A stretch of 64,000 nt of DNA from Glandiceps talaboti (taxonomy: Eukaryota > Hemichordata > Enteropneusta > Spengelidae), in the NCBI RefSeq assembly GCF_964340395.1, contig NC_135555.1, forward strand, positions 25,424,725 to 25,488,724, in the 5' to 3' direction. A model generated the notes under the pieces. It worked only from the letters and a program-made list of their open reading frames with translations, was not told the DNA's origin and did no database searches. Below are positions 23,901 through 31,358 of the stretch, piece after piece (the stretch's first letter is position 1; each line of letters opens with the position of its first letter). Made by a program: the position numbers and the translations under genes.

Positions 23901-25735
23901 ATGACTACTTTAGATGCTGATGAAACCAGGATCATAACCATAACAAAGATAAAACTACAAATTATTCACAAAGAACAAGTGCCTGTATGTCTGTGATTCA
24001 CCAAGAACAAGTGTCTGTATGTCTGTGATTCGCCAAGAACAAGTGCCTGAATGTCTGATTCATCAAGAACAAATGTCTGTATGTCTGTGATTCACCAAGA
24101 ACAAGTGCCTGAATGTCTGTGATTCACCAAGAACGAGTGTCTGTATGTCTGTGATTCACCAAGAACAAGTGTCTGTATGTCTGTGATTTGCCAAAAACAA
24201 GTGCCTGAATGTCTGTGATTCACCAAGAACAAGTGCCTGAATGTCTGTGATTCACCAAGGACAAGTGCCTGTATGTCTGTGATTCACCAAGAACAAGTGC
24301 CTGAATGTCTGTGATTCACCAAGAACAAGTGTCTGTATGTCTGTGATTCACCAAGAACAAGTGCCTGAATGTCTGATTCACCAAGAACAAGTGCCTGTAT
24401 GTCTGTGATTCACCAAGAACAAGTGCCTGAATGTCTGTGATTCACCAAGGACAAGTGCCTGTATGTCTGTGATTCGCCAAGAACAAGTGCCTGAATGTCT
24501 GTGATTCACCAAGAACAAGTGCCTGTATGTCTGTGATTCACCAAGAACAAGTGTCTGTATGTCTGTGATTCAAGAAGAACAAGTGCCTGTATGTCTGTGA
24601 TTCACCAAGAACAAGTGTCTGTATGTCTGTGATTCACCAAGAACAAGTGCCTGTATGTGTGTGTACAGGCGATCAGATAGGAGATATGCAAATTTAGGTT
24701 AATCAACCAGTCAAAAACTTAGTTCATAAACTACTGAGGAAAATGGCCTGGGATGTTTGCTATCATAATTGTTTATATGCAAACTAGATGTAAAATATGA
24801 TGCTAGTCTGAACACTTACACTCCAAAGTTTGACTGATTGACTGACTTGTCAGAACACTTACACTCCACAGTTTGACTGACTGACTGACTTGTCAGAACA
24901 CTTACACTCCACAGTTTGACTGACTGACTTGTCAGAACACTTACACTCCACAGTTTGACTGACTGACTTGTCAAATTTAAAGTTATTAAAACAAATAATC
25001 TCTACTGATGATACTTTCTATGATTTATTCATATAAATAATCTGTACTGATGGTACTTTCTGTGAGTTATTCATATAAATAATCTGTACTGATGGTACTT
25101 TCTGTGAGTTATTCATATAAATAATCTCTACTGATGGTACTTTCTGTGAGTTATTCATATAAATAATCTCTACTGATGGTACTTTCTGTGAGTTATTCAT
25201 ATAAATAATCTGTAGTGATGGTACTTTCTGTGAGTTATTCATATATATAATCTCTACTGATGGTACTTTCTGTGAGTTATTCATATAAATAATCTGTAGT
25301 GATGGTACTTTCTGTGAGTTATTCATATAAATAATCTCTACTGATGGTACTTTCTGTGAGTTATTCATATAAATAATCTCTACTGATGGTACTTTCTGTG
25401 AGTTATTCATATAAATAATCTGTACTGATGGTACTTTCTGTGAGTTATTCATATAAATAATCTGTACTGATGGTACTTTCTGTGAGTTATTCATATAAAT
25501 AATCTGTACTGACAATCATCGTAATTTCATACCATGAAAAGTTTAATCTTAGTCTGAATTCAGAGTTTTATCTGCTGTCATCATTTTTATATTCCAGGAA
25601 ATGATACAACTGGAGAAATCCAAGACTGACAGGTGTAGTGAGTCACAGTTGTCAACAACAAGTGAAGACAAGAATGAAAGCAAAGCAGATGGCACAAATA
25701 ATGAATGTACACAGACTCAAGACAAGTGTGGTTAA
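7871..25735 (+). CDS. PUS1: tRNA pseudouridine synthase 1 (PUS1), 3' seven exons
   Basis: TruA-family enzyme that isomerises uridine to pseudouridine in tRNAs (classically positions 27/28 and some anticodon positions) and in other RNAs, in nucleus and mitochondria. Exons: 7871-7949, 8934-9073, 12753-12868, 13830-13904, 19966-20036, 23704-23803, 25598-25735. Together they give 238 codons plus TAA with every phase matching. Conserved blocks seen in order: [67 protein letters not shown] and [11 protein letters not shown], then an acidic Ser/Thr-rich tail. The 5' half, with the catalytic Asp loop (RTDKGV type), is not in the window. Splice sites are GT-AG; the weakest donor follows exon 19966-20036 (gtatcc). 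Introns carry a LINE, a SINE and many minisatellites. Identification rests on recalled family motifs and is strong. Confidence 0.93.
8172..8520 (+). repeat. 60-bp minisatellite derived from a SINE head
   Basis: About 5-6 units containing 'atggttgaatggttagagtg', some shortened. The unit is the 5' half of the tRNA-like region of the SINE immediately downstream (8,519 onward), so the array looks like an amplification of the A-box part of that SINE. Confidence 0.85.
8519..8870 (+). mobile_element. tRNA-derived SINE
   Basis: The tRNA-like head has an A-box-like segment (TGGTTAAATTGTTAGAGTGG), a B-box-like segment (GGTTCCAGCC at 8,568-8,577) and a 3' arm CCATCACC. That arm can pair with the TGATGG of the repeat-copy 5' arm. 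The tail carries 'aaagtgctttgagtgggaaa' and 'gtgctatgtaaaa', a motif common to SINEs that borrow an L2/CR1-type LINE tail. Cloverleaf pairing is too poor for a functional tRNA gene. Confidence 0.7.
8934..9073 (+). CDS. PUS1: PUS1 exon b ([11 protein letters not shown] block)
   Basis: Acceptor 'ttttgttgcag', donor 'gtaagt'. Reads [14 protein letters not shown] ... [13 protein letters not shown]. The FMxHQIRKM signature is diagnostic for eukaryotic PUS1/PUS2-type TruA enzymes and forms part of the active-site floor. It ends with one base of a Gly codon; the 40-bp minisatellite starts directly after the donor. Confidence 0.95.
9078..11768 (+). repeat. 40-bp minisatellite, about 67 copies
   Basis: The unit is 'gattgtctatagccatgaaa' followed by 'gttgtcagtataatcccata'. 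Common variants are agcc/aacc and ttgtc/ttctc. Early units favour ttctc, the middle is homogeneous, and the last units are diverged (actcctatgg). The phase slips by one base near 10,003. It begins four bases after the PUS1 splice donor. Confidence 0.97.
11769..12535 (+). other. Intron sequence with a family C repeat fragment
   Basis: PUS1 intron. The stretch 12,121-12,190, containing 'cattcagtcacataaaagta', matches in inverted orientation the repeats at 35,400-35,480 and 36,620-36,700. Nothing else is recognised; the ORFs at 12,006-12,257 and 12,224-12,439 lack support. Confidence 0.55.
12536..12656 (+). mobile_element. Family B hairpin plus (GT)n, minimal copy
   Basis: 'agcaactgaactgaggttca' followed by 'gttgtgctatag' folds into the terminal hairpin also found at 17,405, 20,266, 20,804 and, inverted, at 55,108-55,131. 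Here it is followed only by about 36 GT units (12,583-12,654), with none of the downstream core. Confidence 0.7.
12753..12868 (+). CDS. PUS1: PUS1 exon c
   Basis: Acceptor 'ttctatttgtag', donor 'gtaagt'. Completes the Gly codon and reads [19 protein letters not shown], then [16 protein letters not shown], collinear with the family (IVKGYAPES..., VDVPKAPGLGLVLE in vertebrates). Confidence 0.95.
12869..13829 (+). other. Intron between PUS1 exons c and d
   Basis: No gene or mobile element recognised. A poly-C tract lies at about 13,634-13,655. Confidence 0.6.
13830..13904 (+). CDS. PUS1: PUS1 exon d
   Basis: Acceptor 'gctttcctcag', donor 'gtaaat'. Phase 0 at both ends; reads [14 protein letters not shown], then [11 protein letters not shown], the conserved YNxRFGNDGxHE segment. 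Confidence 0.95.
14432..15229 (+). pseudogene. LINE 1 endonuclease domain
   Basis: A 265-codon open frame with apurinic/apyrimidinic endonuclease motifs: the FTLWNIHG start (about residues 14-21), IVESKT with the metal-binding Glu, [11 protein letters not shown] (catalytic Asp/Asn) and [18 protein letters not shown]. The terminal SDH motif (LSDHCQISF, about 15,241) is in a different frame, so a frameshift just before 15,229 ends the ORF early. A second ATG lies shortly after the first (14,441); either would serve. It nicks target DNA for target-primed reverse transcription in active relatives. Confidence 0.85.
15286..15510 (+). pseudogene. LINE 1 linker, 5' part
   Basis: Open frame continuing from the endonuclease into the linker before the RT. 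It ends at ACTKLTHI because the element inserted at 15,511 supplies an immediate TAG. The frame resumes after the insertion at 16,053 with THIYLEAAD. Confidence 0.8.
15511..16052 (+). mobile_element. Foldback/MULE-like MITE with 9-bp target duplication
   Basis: The 9-bp word actcatata occurs at 15,502-15,510 and at 16,053-16,061, directly flanking a 542-bp insert. The ends are inverted (TAGTCT..CAGCTAG at left, CTAGCAGCAAGACTA at right). Each end also folds on itself: 15,520-15,600 pairs a 'gctagccctcggatgttc' arm with 'gaacatctgaggtctagc', and 15,961-16,043 pairs 'gctagactgttcgggc' with 'gcccgaacgtctagc'. There is no coding capacity. Nine-base duplications and long inverted ends suit Mutator-like elements. 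Confidence 0.85.
16053..17384 (+). pseudogene. LINE 1 reverse transcriptase domain
   Basis: Continuous frame (upstream bases 15,987-16,052 belong to the inserted element). A Lys-rich linker is followed by RT motifs in order: [50 protein letters not shown] (first catalytic Asp), [19 protein letters not shown] and [14 protein letters not shown] (YADD). The frame ends at 17,384 because an A-run (8 A near 17,353) appears to have lost one base; in the next frame the protein continues [12 protein letters not shown] up to the family B insertion at 17,405. Confidence 0.9.
17405..18587 (+). mobile_element. Family B pearl-like element, copy with long core
   Basis: Hairpin agcacaactgaac...gttcagtagtgct, then (TCTG)n(TG)n (17,452-17,514), then degenerate ~120-bp units. 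Each unit carries a variant of 'actactgggcagattggtgc' followed by a gaaatttggtgg-like word. The insert splits LINE 1; attttt occurs at both junctions (17,399-17,404 and 18,588-18,593), as a 6-bp duplication or insertion into a T-run. Removing the insert and one attttt rejoins the LINE frame ([12 protein letters not shown]). Confidence 0.8.
18588..19728 (+). pseudogene. LINE 1 RT thumb and C-terminal Cys/His region
   Basis: Resumes with [20 protein letters not shown], the thumb region [11 protein letters not shown] and [14 protein letters not shown] frameshift near 18,923 (A-run) moves the frame to 18,919-19,629, and another near 19,620 moves it on to about 19,728. The C-terminal motif [19 protein letters not shown] (19,491-19,548) is the Cx2C...H/QxxxxC-type tail typical of many LINE ORF2 proteins. 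Confidence 0.85.
19966..20036 (+). CDS. PUS1: PUS1 exon e
   Basis: Acceptor 'caatttaaatacag', only 53 bases past the LINE 3' end. Reads [20 protein letters not shown] then SEK plus two bases of a Ser codon. HIYPTII is a family signature. The donor is non-consensus (gtatcc), but phase and downstream homology support it. Confidence 0.9.
20037..20252 (+). other. Start of PUS1 intron after exon e
   Basis: AT-rich, no feature seen. Confidence 0.6.
20266..20800 (+). mobile_element. Family B pearl-like element, copy 3
   Basis: Hairpin agcacaactgatctgataaggttcag..., (TCTG)n(TG)n at 20,302-20,370, then core units with 'actgccagactgattgcctt' and 'accactcggcagatctgtct'. It is directly followed by copy 4. 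Confidence 0.75.
20804..21000 (+). mobile_element. Family B pearl-like element, copy 4 (short)
   Basis: Hairpin and microsatellite (about 20,850-20,905) followed by one core start containing 'gccggaccgattgccatgat', then truncated. Two copies of a ~33-bp word with 'atagatggtagag' follow at 21,003-21,085. Confidence 0.7.
21108..21238 (+). pseudogene. CR1-like LINE RT C-terminal scrap
   Basis: One frame reads [20 protein letters not shown], then [18 protein letters not shown] and DSIWV. This is the conserved thumb segment of CR1/Rex-type reverse transcriptases (NRMLGLI..., LYKSLVRPHLEY). Only about 43 codons survive. Confidence 0.8.
21239..21664 (+). other. Intron sequence, no recognisable feature
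   Basis: Possibly the rest of the CR1-like scrap (catccagtcgtggaactcg resembles a LINE 3' region). No gene seen. Confidence 0.4.
21668..22284 (+). repeat. 28-bp minisatellite, about 22 copies
   Basis: The unit is 'gtgacctctgagatacctcc' plus taagcacc. Variants accaag and actgtg recur in order, producing a larger period of several units. Confidence 0.95.
22285..22494 (+). other. Intron sequence between two arrays
   Basis: No feature seen. It contains 'tcaaggtcaagtgactcaaa', close to the start of the next array. Confidence 0.5.
22495..23545 (+). repeat. 61-bp minisatellite, about 17 copies
   Basis: The unit starts 'tgtcagtgttcatgtatacc' and ends 'caatcaaatctggtataac'. Variants: tgtcagt/tcaaagt, catgtata/catgttta/taatgtata, acagacc/acggacc. 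Its reverse complement holds 'ccagatttgattgaaattgg', the same type of word as the cores of the pearl-like elements. Confidence 0.95.
23704..23803 (+). CDS. PUS1: PUS1 exon f ([11 protein letters not shown])
   Basis: Acceptor 'actatcatcaatcag', donor 'gtaggt'. One base completes the Ser codon, then [16 protein letters not shown], matching the family's (S)MxxWLxxLPxH helix. A less conserved tail follows ([17 protein letters not shown]). Phase 0 at its end. It lies between two minisatellites and is missed by simple ORF calling. Confidence 0.9.
23970..24660 (+). repeat. 32-bp minisatellite, about 21 copies
   Basis: Unit 'gtgattcaccaagaacaagt' plus 'gcctgaatgtct'. Variants gtctgtatg, ttcgcc, and some 30-bp units lacking gt. 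Confidence 0.95.
24805..24976 (+). repeat. 35-43-bp minisatellite, about 4 copies
   Basis: The unit contains 'cagaacacttacactccaca' and 'gtttgactgactgacttgt'. Unit length varies by loss of one gactgact word. Confidence 0.85.
25008..25512 (-). repeat. 42-bp minisatellite, 12 copies
   Basis: The unit starts 'ataaataatctgtactgatg'. Since 42 is a multiple of three, the minus strand stays open for 165 codons as a 14-residue repeat ([14 protein letters not shown]). This is an array effect inside a PUS1 intron, not a likely gene. Confidence 0.93.
25598..25735 (+). CDS. PUS1: PUS1 last exon (acidic tail)
   Basis: Acceptor 'ttttatattccag'. Phase 0; reads [17 protein letters not shown], then a Ser/Thr/Asp/Asn-rich tail ending TQTQDKCG and TAA at 25,733-25,735. 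Low-complexity charged C-termini are usual for PUS1. The stop codon sits in the first, diverged unit of the 33-bp minisatellite. Confidence 0.8.
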   Translation, partial: EMIQLEKSKTDRCSESQLSTTSEDKNESKADGTNNECTQTQDKCG

Positions 25736-26524
25736 ACCATAGACCTTTCGTGTAGGATCTATGGTTGAACTATAGACCTTTCGTGTAGGATCTATGGTTG
25801 AACCATAGACCTTTCGTGTAGGGTCTGTGGTTGAACTATAGACCTTTCGTGTAGGGTCTGTGGTTGAACTATAGACCTTTCGTGTAGGGTCTGTGGTTGA
25901 ACTATAGACCTTTCGTGTAGGGTCTGTGGTTGAACTATAGACCTTTCGTGTAGGGTCTGTGGTTGAACTATAGACCTTTCATGTAAGGTCTGTGGTTGAA
26001 CTATAGACCTTTCGTGTAGGGTCTGTGGTTGAACTATAGACCTTTCATGTAGGGTCTGTGGTTGAACTATAGACTGTTCGTGTAGGGTCTGTGGTTGAAC
26101 TATAGACCTTTCGTGTAGGGTCTGTGGTTGAACTATAGACCTTTTGTGTAGGGTCTGTGGTTGAACTATAGACTGTTTGTGTAGGGTCTGTGGTTGAACT
26201 ATAGACCTTTCGTGTAGGGTCTGTGGTTGAACTATAGACTGTTCGTGTAGGGTCTGTGGTTGAACTATAGACCTTTCGTGTAGGGTCTGTGGTTGAACTA
26301 TAGACCTTTCGTGTAGGGTCTGTGGTTGAACTATAGACCTTTCGTGTAGGGTCTGTGGTTGAACTATAGACCTTTCATGTAGGGTCTGTGGTTGAACTAT
26401 AGACCTTTCATGTAGGGTCTGTGGTTGAACTATAGACCTTTCATGTAGGGTCTGTGGTTGAACTATAGACCTTTCGTGTAGGGTCTGTGGTTGAACTATA
26501 GACCTTTCGTGTAGGGTCTGTGGT
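25733..26524 (+). repeat. 33-bp minisatellite, exactly 24 units, at the PUS1 stop
   Basis: The unit is 'acctttcgtgtagggtctgt' plus ggttgaactatag. From the stop (taa, 25,733) to the equivalent tga after the last unit (26,525) is 792 bases, 24 x 33, so the PUS1 frame is preserved across the array. Each unit has a single in-frame TGA. Confidence 0.95.
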
Positions 26525-26623
26525 TGAACTGAAGCAACAAACAGTAAACAAAGTGAAAGGGTTGTAGATAGTGGAGTTTTAGATAATGAAAATCTTGATT
26601 GTGTACAATGGATTGTAGATTAA
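26525..26623 (+). pseudogene. Possible former PUS1 C-terminal tail
   Basis: In the PUS1 frame, after the last TGA, 31 codons stay open: TEATNSKQSERVVDSG, then VLDNENLDCVQWIVD and TAA. Composition matches the acidic tail before the array. I infer the ancestral coding region ran through here and was cut off when a stop-bearing 33-bp unit arose. The open stretch could also be chance. Confidence 0.35.
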
Positions 26624-26862
26624 ATGGATAACATTTAGTATGTACATTATACATGATAGTGTTGTCTTAGTGATGAAACTACATTGTAATGATGCTAGGG
26701 TCAGCTCAGTGGACTATATCCATGGTCCTCACCAGGAATATTTTGCTCTTCTTTTTTTCATTTTCTTTTAGTTTTAGTGTAAATTATTAGCTTATTGACT
26801 TATTTGCTTTTCCTGTTCCTCTTTTTTTTTCTGTTATGTACCCTTTGTACAATTTCTGGTGA

Positions 26863-26868
26863 AATAAA
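26863..26868 (+). terminator. PUS1: Poly(A) signal of PUS1
   Basis: AATAAA about 1.1 kb after the stop, following T-rich sequence and the first such hexamer after the coding end outside repeats. Cleavage is expected about 15-25 bases on. Confidence 0.6.
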
Positions 26869-26889
26869 TAGAAAAAAGTCTTTTCCATA

Positions 26890-27349
26890 CACACTTGAAG
26901 TTGTATTTGATTGATACATACACTGTATTATGTGTGTAGTCATTTCAATGTCCATTCATAGATTGACTAGATCAACTTAAGCTATGGACATTAATATGAA
27001 ATGTCACAATATATACAATTATTATAATACTTTTAATAGCTTAGTTTGTGTCTTTCTAAACTTGTCAAAAGTGATCTCACCAAACTAATATCTGATGCGT
27101 TTACTTACACACATGGGCTTCACACACAAACAGACATCACTGACAAGCTGCAACCATATTGGTTTAATATCATACTTTTATAAAATACTCTACATGCAAG
27201 TACAATACAACAATCCATACAAAAGTGGTTACATTACCATTTCTATAACAACAGGGGTTACTAAGGCATTGCTAACCCAAACTTGGCCCCGCACTAAAAA
27301 CCAGAGATAAAAAATATTTTAAAAACTCTGGAAAAGCGTAGGCATATAT
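26890..27349 (+). other. Intergenic, no gene seen
   Basis: The 71-codon ORF at 27,095-27,310 has no recognisable features. Confidence 0.5.
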
Positions 27350-30170
27350 CGTAATTGCATCCATAAAGTACATCCATCCCCTAAATAAAATATAATACTC
27401 TCCCCTTAATAAAAAATACATCTATCCCCTAAATAAAATATTTCTCTCCCCTTAATATAACGTACATCCATCCCCTAAATAAAATCTCTCCCCTTAATAT
27501 AAAGTACATCCATCCCCTAAATAAAATATTTCTCTCCCCTTAATATAAAGTGCATATATCCCCTAAATAAAATATTTCTCTCCCCTTAATATAAAGTACA
27601 TCCAACCCCTAAATAAAACATACATCCATCCCCTAAATAAAATAATTCTCTCCCCTTAATATAAAGTACATCCACCCCCTAAATAAAATATTTCTCTCCC
27701 CTTAATATAAAGTACATCCATCCCCAAAATAAAACATACATCCATCCCCTAAATAAAATAATTCTCTCCCCTTAATATAAAGTACATCCATCCCCTAAAT
27801 AAAACATCCATCCATCCCCTAAATGAAATAATTCTCTCCCCTTAATATAAAGTACATCCATCCCCTAAATAAAGTATTTCTCTCCCCTAAATAAAAAGTA
27901 CACCCATCCCCTAAATAAAATATTTCTCTCCCCTAAATAAAAAGTGCATCCATCCCCTAAATAAAATAATTCTCTCCCCTTAATATAAAGTACATCCATC
28001 CCCTAAATAAAATAATACTCTCCCCTTAATATAAAGTACATCCATCCCCTAAATAAAATATTTCTCTCCCCTAAATAAAAAGTACATCCATCTACTAAAT
28101 AAAATATTTCTCTCCCCTTAATATAAAGTACATCCATCCCCAAAATAAAACATACATCCATCCCCTAAATAAAATAATTCTCTCCCCTTAATATAAAGTA
28201 CATCCATCCCCTAAATAAAACATACATCCATCCCCTAAATGAAATAATTCTCTCCCCTTAATATAAAGTACATCCATCCCCTAAATAAAGTATTTCTCTC
28301 CCCTAAATAAAAAGTACACCCATCCCCTAAATAAAATATTTCTCTCCCCTAAATAAAAAGTGCATCCATCCCCTAAATAAAATAATTCTCTCCCCTTAAT
28401 ATAAAGTACATCCATCCCCTAAATAAAATAATACTCTCCCCTTAATATAAAGTACATCCATCCCCTAAATAAAATATTTCTCTCCCCTAAATAAAAAGTA
28501 CATCCATCTACTAAATAAAATATTTCTCTCCCCTTAATATAAAGTACATCCATCCCCAAAATAAAACATACATCCATCCCCTAAATAAAATAATTCTCTC
28601 CCCTTAATATAAAGTACATCCATCCCCTAAATAAAACATACATCCATCCCCTAAATGAAATAATTCTCTCCCCTTAATATAAAGTACATCCATCCCCTAA
28701 ATAAAATATTTCTCTCCCCTAAATAAAAAGTACACCCATCCCCTAAATAAAATAATTCTCTCCCCTTAATATAAAGTACATCCATCCCCTAAATAAAATA
28801 TTTCTCTCCCCTAAATAAAAAGTACACCCATCCCCTAAATAAAATATTTCTCTCCCCTAAATAAAAAGTACACCCATCCCCTAAATAAAATAATTCTCTC
28901 CCCTTAATATAAAGTACATCCATCCCCTAAATAAAATATTTCTCTCCCCTAAATAAAAAGTACACCCATCCCCTAAATAAAATATTTCTCTCCCCTAAAT
29001 AAAAAGTGCATCCATCCCCTAAATAAAATAATTCTCTCCCCGTAATATAAAGTACATCCATCCCCTAAATAAAGAGTACATCCATCCCCTAAATAAAATA
29101 TTTCTCTCCCCTAAATAAAAAGTGCATCCATCCCCTAAATAAAATAATTCTCTCCCCGTAATATAAAGTACATCCATCCCCTAAATAAAATATTTCTCTC
29201 CCCTAAATAAAAAGTACACCCATCCCCTAAATAAAAAGTGCATCCATCCCCTAAATAAAATAATTCTCTCCCCGTAATATAAAGTACATCCATGCCCTAA
29301 ATAAAATATTTCTCTCCCCGTAATATAAAGTGCATCCATCCCCTAAATAAAATAATTCTCTCCCCTTAAATATAAAGTACATCCATCCCCTAAATAAAAT
29401 AATTCTCTCCCCTTAATATAAAGTACATCCATGCCCTAAATAAAATATTTCTCTCCCCTAAATATAAAGTACATCCATCCCCTAAATAAAATAATTCTCT
29501 CCCCTAAATATAAAGTGCATCCATCCCCTAAATAAAATATTTCTCTCCTCTTAATAAAAAGTACATCCATGCCCTAAATAAAATATTTCTCTCCCCTAAA
29601 TATAAAGTACATCCATCCCCTAAATAAAATAATTCTCTCCCCTAAATATAAAGTACATCCATCCCCTAAATAAAATATTTCTCTCCCCTAAATAAAAAGT
29701 ACACCCATCCCCTAAATAAAATATTTCTCTCCCCATAATATAAAGTACATCCATCCCCTAAATAAAATATTTCTCTCCCCTAAATATAAAGTACATCCAT
29801 CCCCTAAATAAAATAATTCTCTCCCCTAAATATAAAGTGCATCCATCCCCTAAATAAAACATACATCCATCCCCTAAATAAAATAATTCTCTCCCCTAAA
29901 TATAAAGTGCATCCATCCCCTAAATAAAATATTTCTCTCCCCTAAATATAAAGTGCATCCATCCCCTAAAATTTTATTTCTCTCTCCTTAATATAAAGTA
30001 TATCCATCCCCTAAATACAATATTTCTATCCCCTAAATAAAATATTTCTCTCCCCTTAATATAAAGTACATCTATCCCCTAAATAAAAAGTACAATTCCA
30101 CCCTCTAAATAAAACTTCCTTAAATATAAAGTACATCCATCCCCTAAATGAAGAGTACATCAATCCCCTA
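27350..30170 (+). repeat. 23/46-bp array rich in AATAAA, about 60 dimers
   Basis: The 46-bp dimer is 'cccctaaataaaatatttct' + 'ctccccttaatataaagt' + acatccat, itself two ~23-bp halves. A larger unit of about 416 bp recurs (words 'tccccaaaataaaacataca' at 27,721, 28,137 and 28,553). Units toward the right end are more mixed. Confidence 0.95.
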
Positions 30171-30240
30171 CATCTATATGAAAAGCATTTTCATATAGGG
30201 GAGAGAGATACTTTTTATTTGGGATGGACATACTTTTCAA
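30169..30240. repeat. Palindromic junction ending the array
   Basis: Directly after the last plus-oriented unit comes ctatatgaaaa gca ttttcatatag (perfect 11-bp stem). It is followed by 'ggggagagagatactttttatttggg', which is an array unit in the opposite orientation. Confidence 0.8.
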
Positions 30241-30509
30241 ATACTTTCTATGAAGAATGGCAGTGGTAATACAAAGGGTATTGTAAAGTTTAAGCAACCA
30301 AATATGAACAACCAACCCGTGTGAAAAAACCCACAATTATATGAAGGATAAACAAACATATCACCTGTGTGACTCCCCATAAAGTGTTGTTCAGTAAATC
30401 CCACAATTATCATTGTACTACAAATACTAGACAAGTTGCCTGGTTTCTTTGCGCAAAGTTAACGACCACTGAAAGATAGTTAGAGTTACTTTTATTATAT
30501 ATTAGTTGG

Positions 30510-30610
30510 GATTAATGTTAGTGTTAGTGTTAGTGTTAGTGTTAGTGTTATTGTTAGGGTAAGGTTATAGGTTAAAGGTTATAGTTCAGGTTAAGGTTAC
30601 ATAAAGAAGG
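30510..30610 (+). repeat. (GTTAGT)n telomere-like tract
   Basis: Five to six GTTAGT units, then one GTTAGGGT and degenerate 'aaggttataggttaaagg'. It resembles an eroded interstitial telomere-like repeat, but the repeat word is not TTAGGG. Confidence 0.6.
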
Positions 30611-30801
30611 TTAAAGGAGTGATCAAAGCTTGCACAAATTAAGCAACAAAGTCTATCATTTGAAGTACAATGAAGATTTGTATCATGTTACTTAAATTTC
30701 ACAATTTTCTGATGTAAATAGTTCCCCACCCAACTGTATACTAATCAGTTGGTTCTAAAGTTCTTCTAACCATTTAATCAAAAATTTCAATTTTCAAATG
30801 A

Positions 30802-30882
30802 ATTTAATCCTCTTTCTCCCAGTGGCTGTAGGATATTTGTTTGTACACAACTAACTACTAGTTGGGAGAAAGAGGATTAAAT
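30802..30882. repeat. 20-bp-stem hairpin
   Basis: 'atttaatcctctttctccca' at 30,802-30,821 pairs with 'ttgggagaaagaggattaaat' at 30,862-30,882, with a 40-base loop. No known element is recognised. Confidence 0.8.
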
Positions 30883-31358
30883 ACCAGATATCTGATCATT
30901 TCGCAGTGAACATAAATTTATAATTACACCAAAGTATTACCATTACCTAACTTAACAAACCAACTGGCCTTGTGATAAAAACAAACACACTAGTTGTGTT
31001 CTATTATGTTCAACGACAATAACCCAAAATTAAATGCACGAATGTAATGTTAATCAGTGTCCAAAATCTGCTTGTACAAGTTGATGGTAATTAAGTTCAT
31101 AATATCCTGACAGCCAAGGGCAAAGGTCAGTTTTTACACAGAAAGCTCATCTAAAAGGTATGTTTACAATATACTTAAATTTGTCTGTACAAAATATTAA
31201 CAGTATGGAGTAAATTGCTAGCTGACCTTGAATATGAAGGTCAAAGTCATAGGTTACTGTCTTTGATAATATCTAGCATGGTACATGCCTATGGCTCCCC
31301 TCCAGGCTGGCATGCATGTTTTCATGGTGATGAATCAGATGTCTATGAATAAGTACAC

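Noticed and set aside
25018-25515. 165-codon minus-strand ORF with a perfect 14-residue repeat
   Set aside because: A 42-bp intronic minisatellite stays open because its length is a multiple of three; no domain, no splice context.
30510-30610. True telomere or chromosome end
   Set aside because: The unit is GTTAGT with only one TTAGGG, short and surrounded by ordinary sequence.
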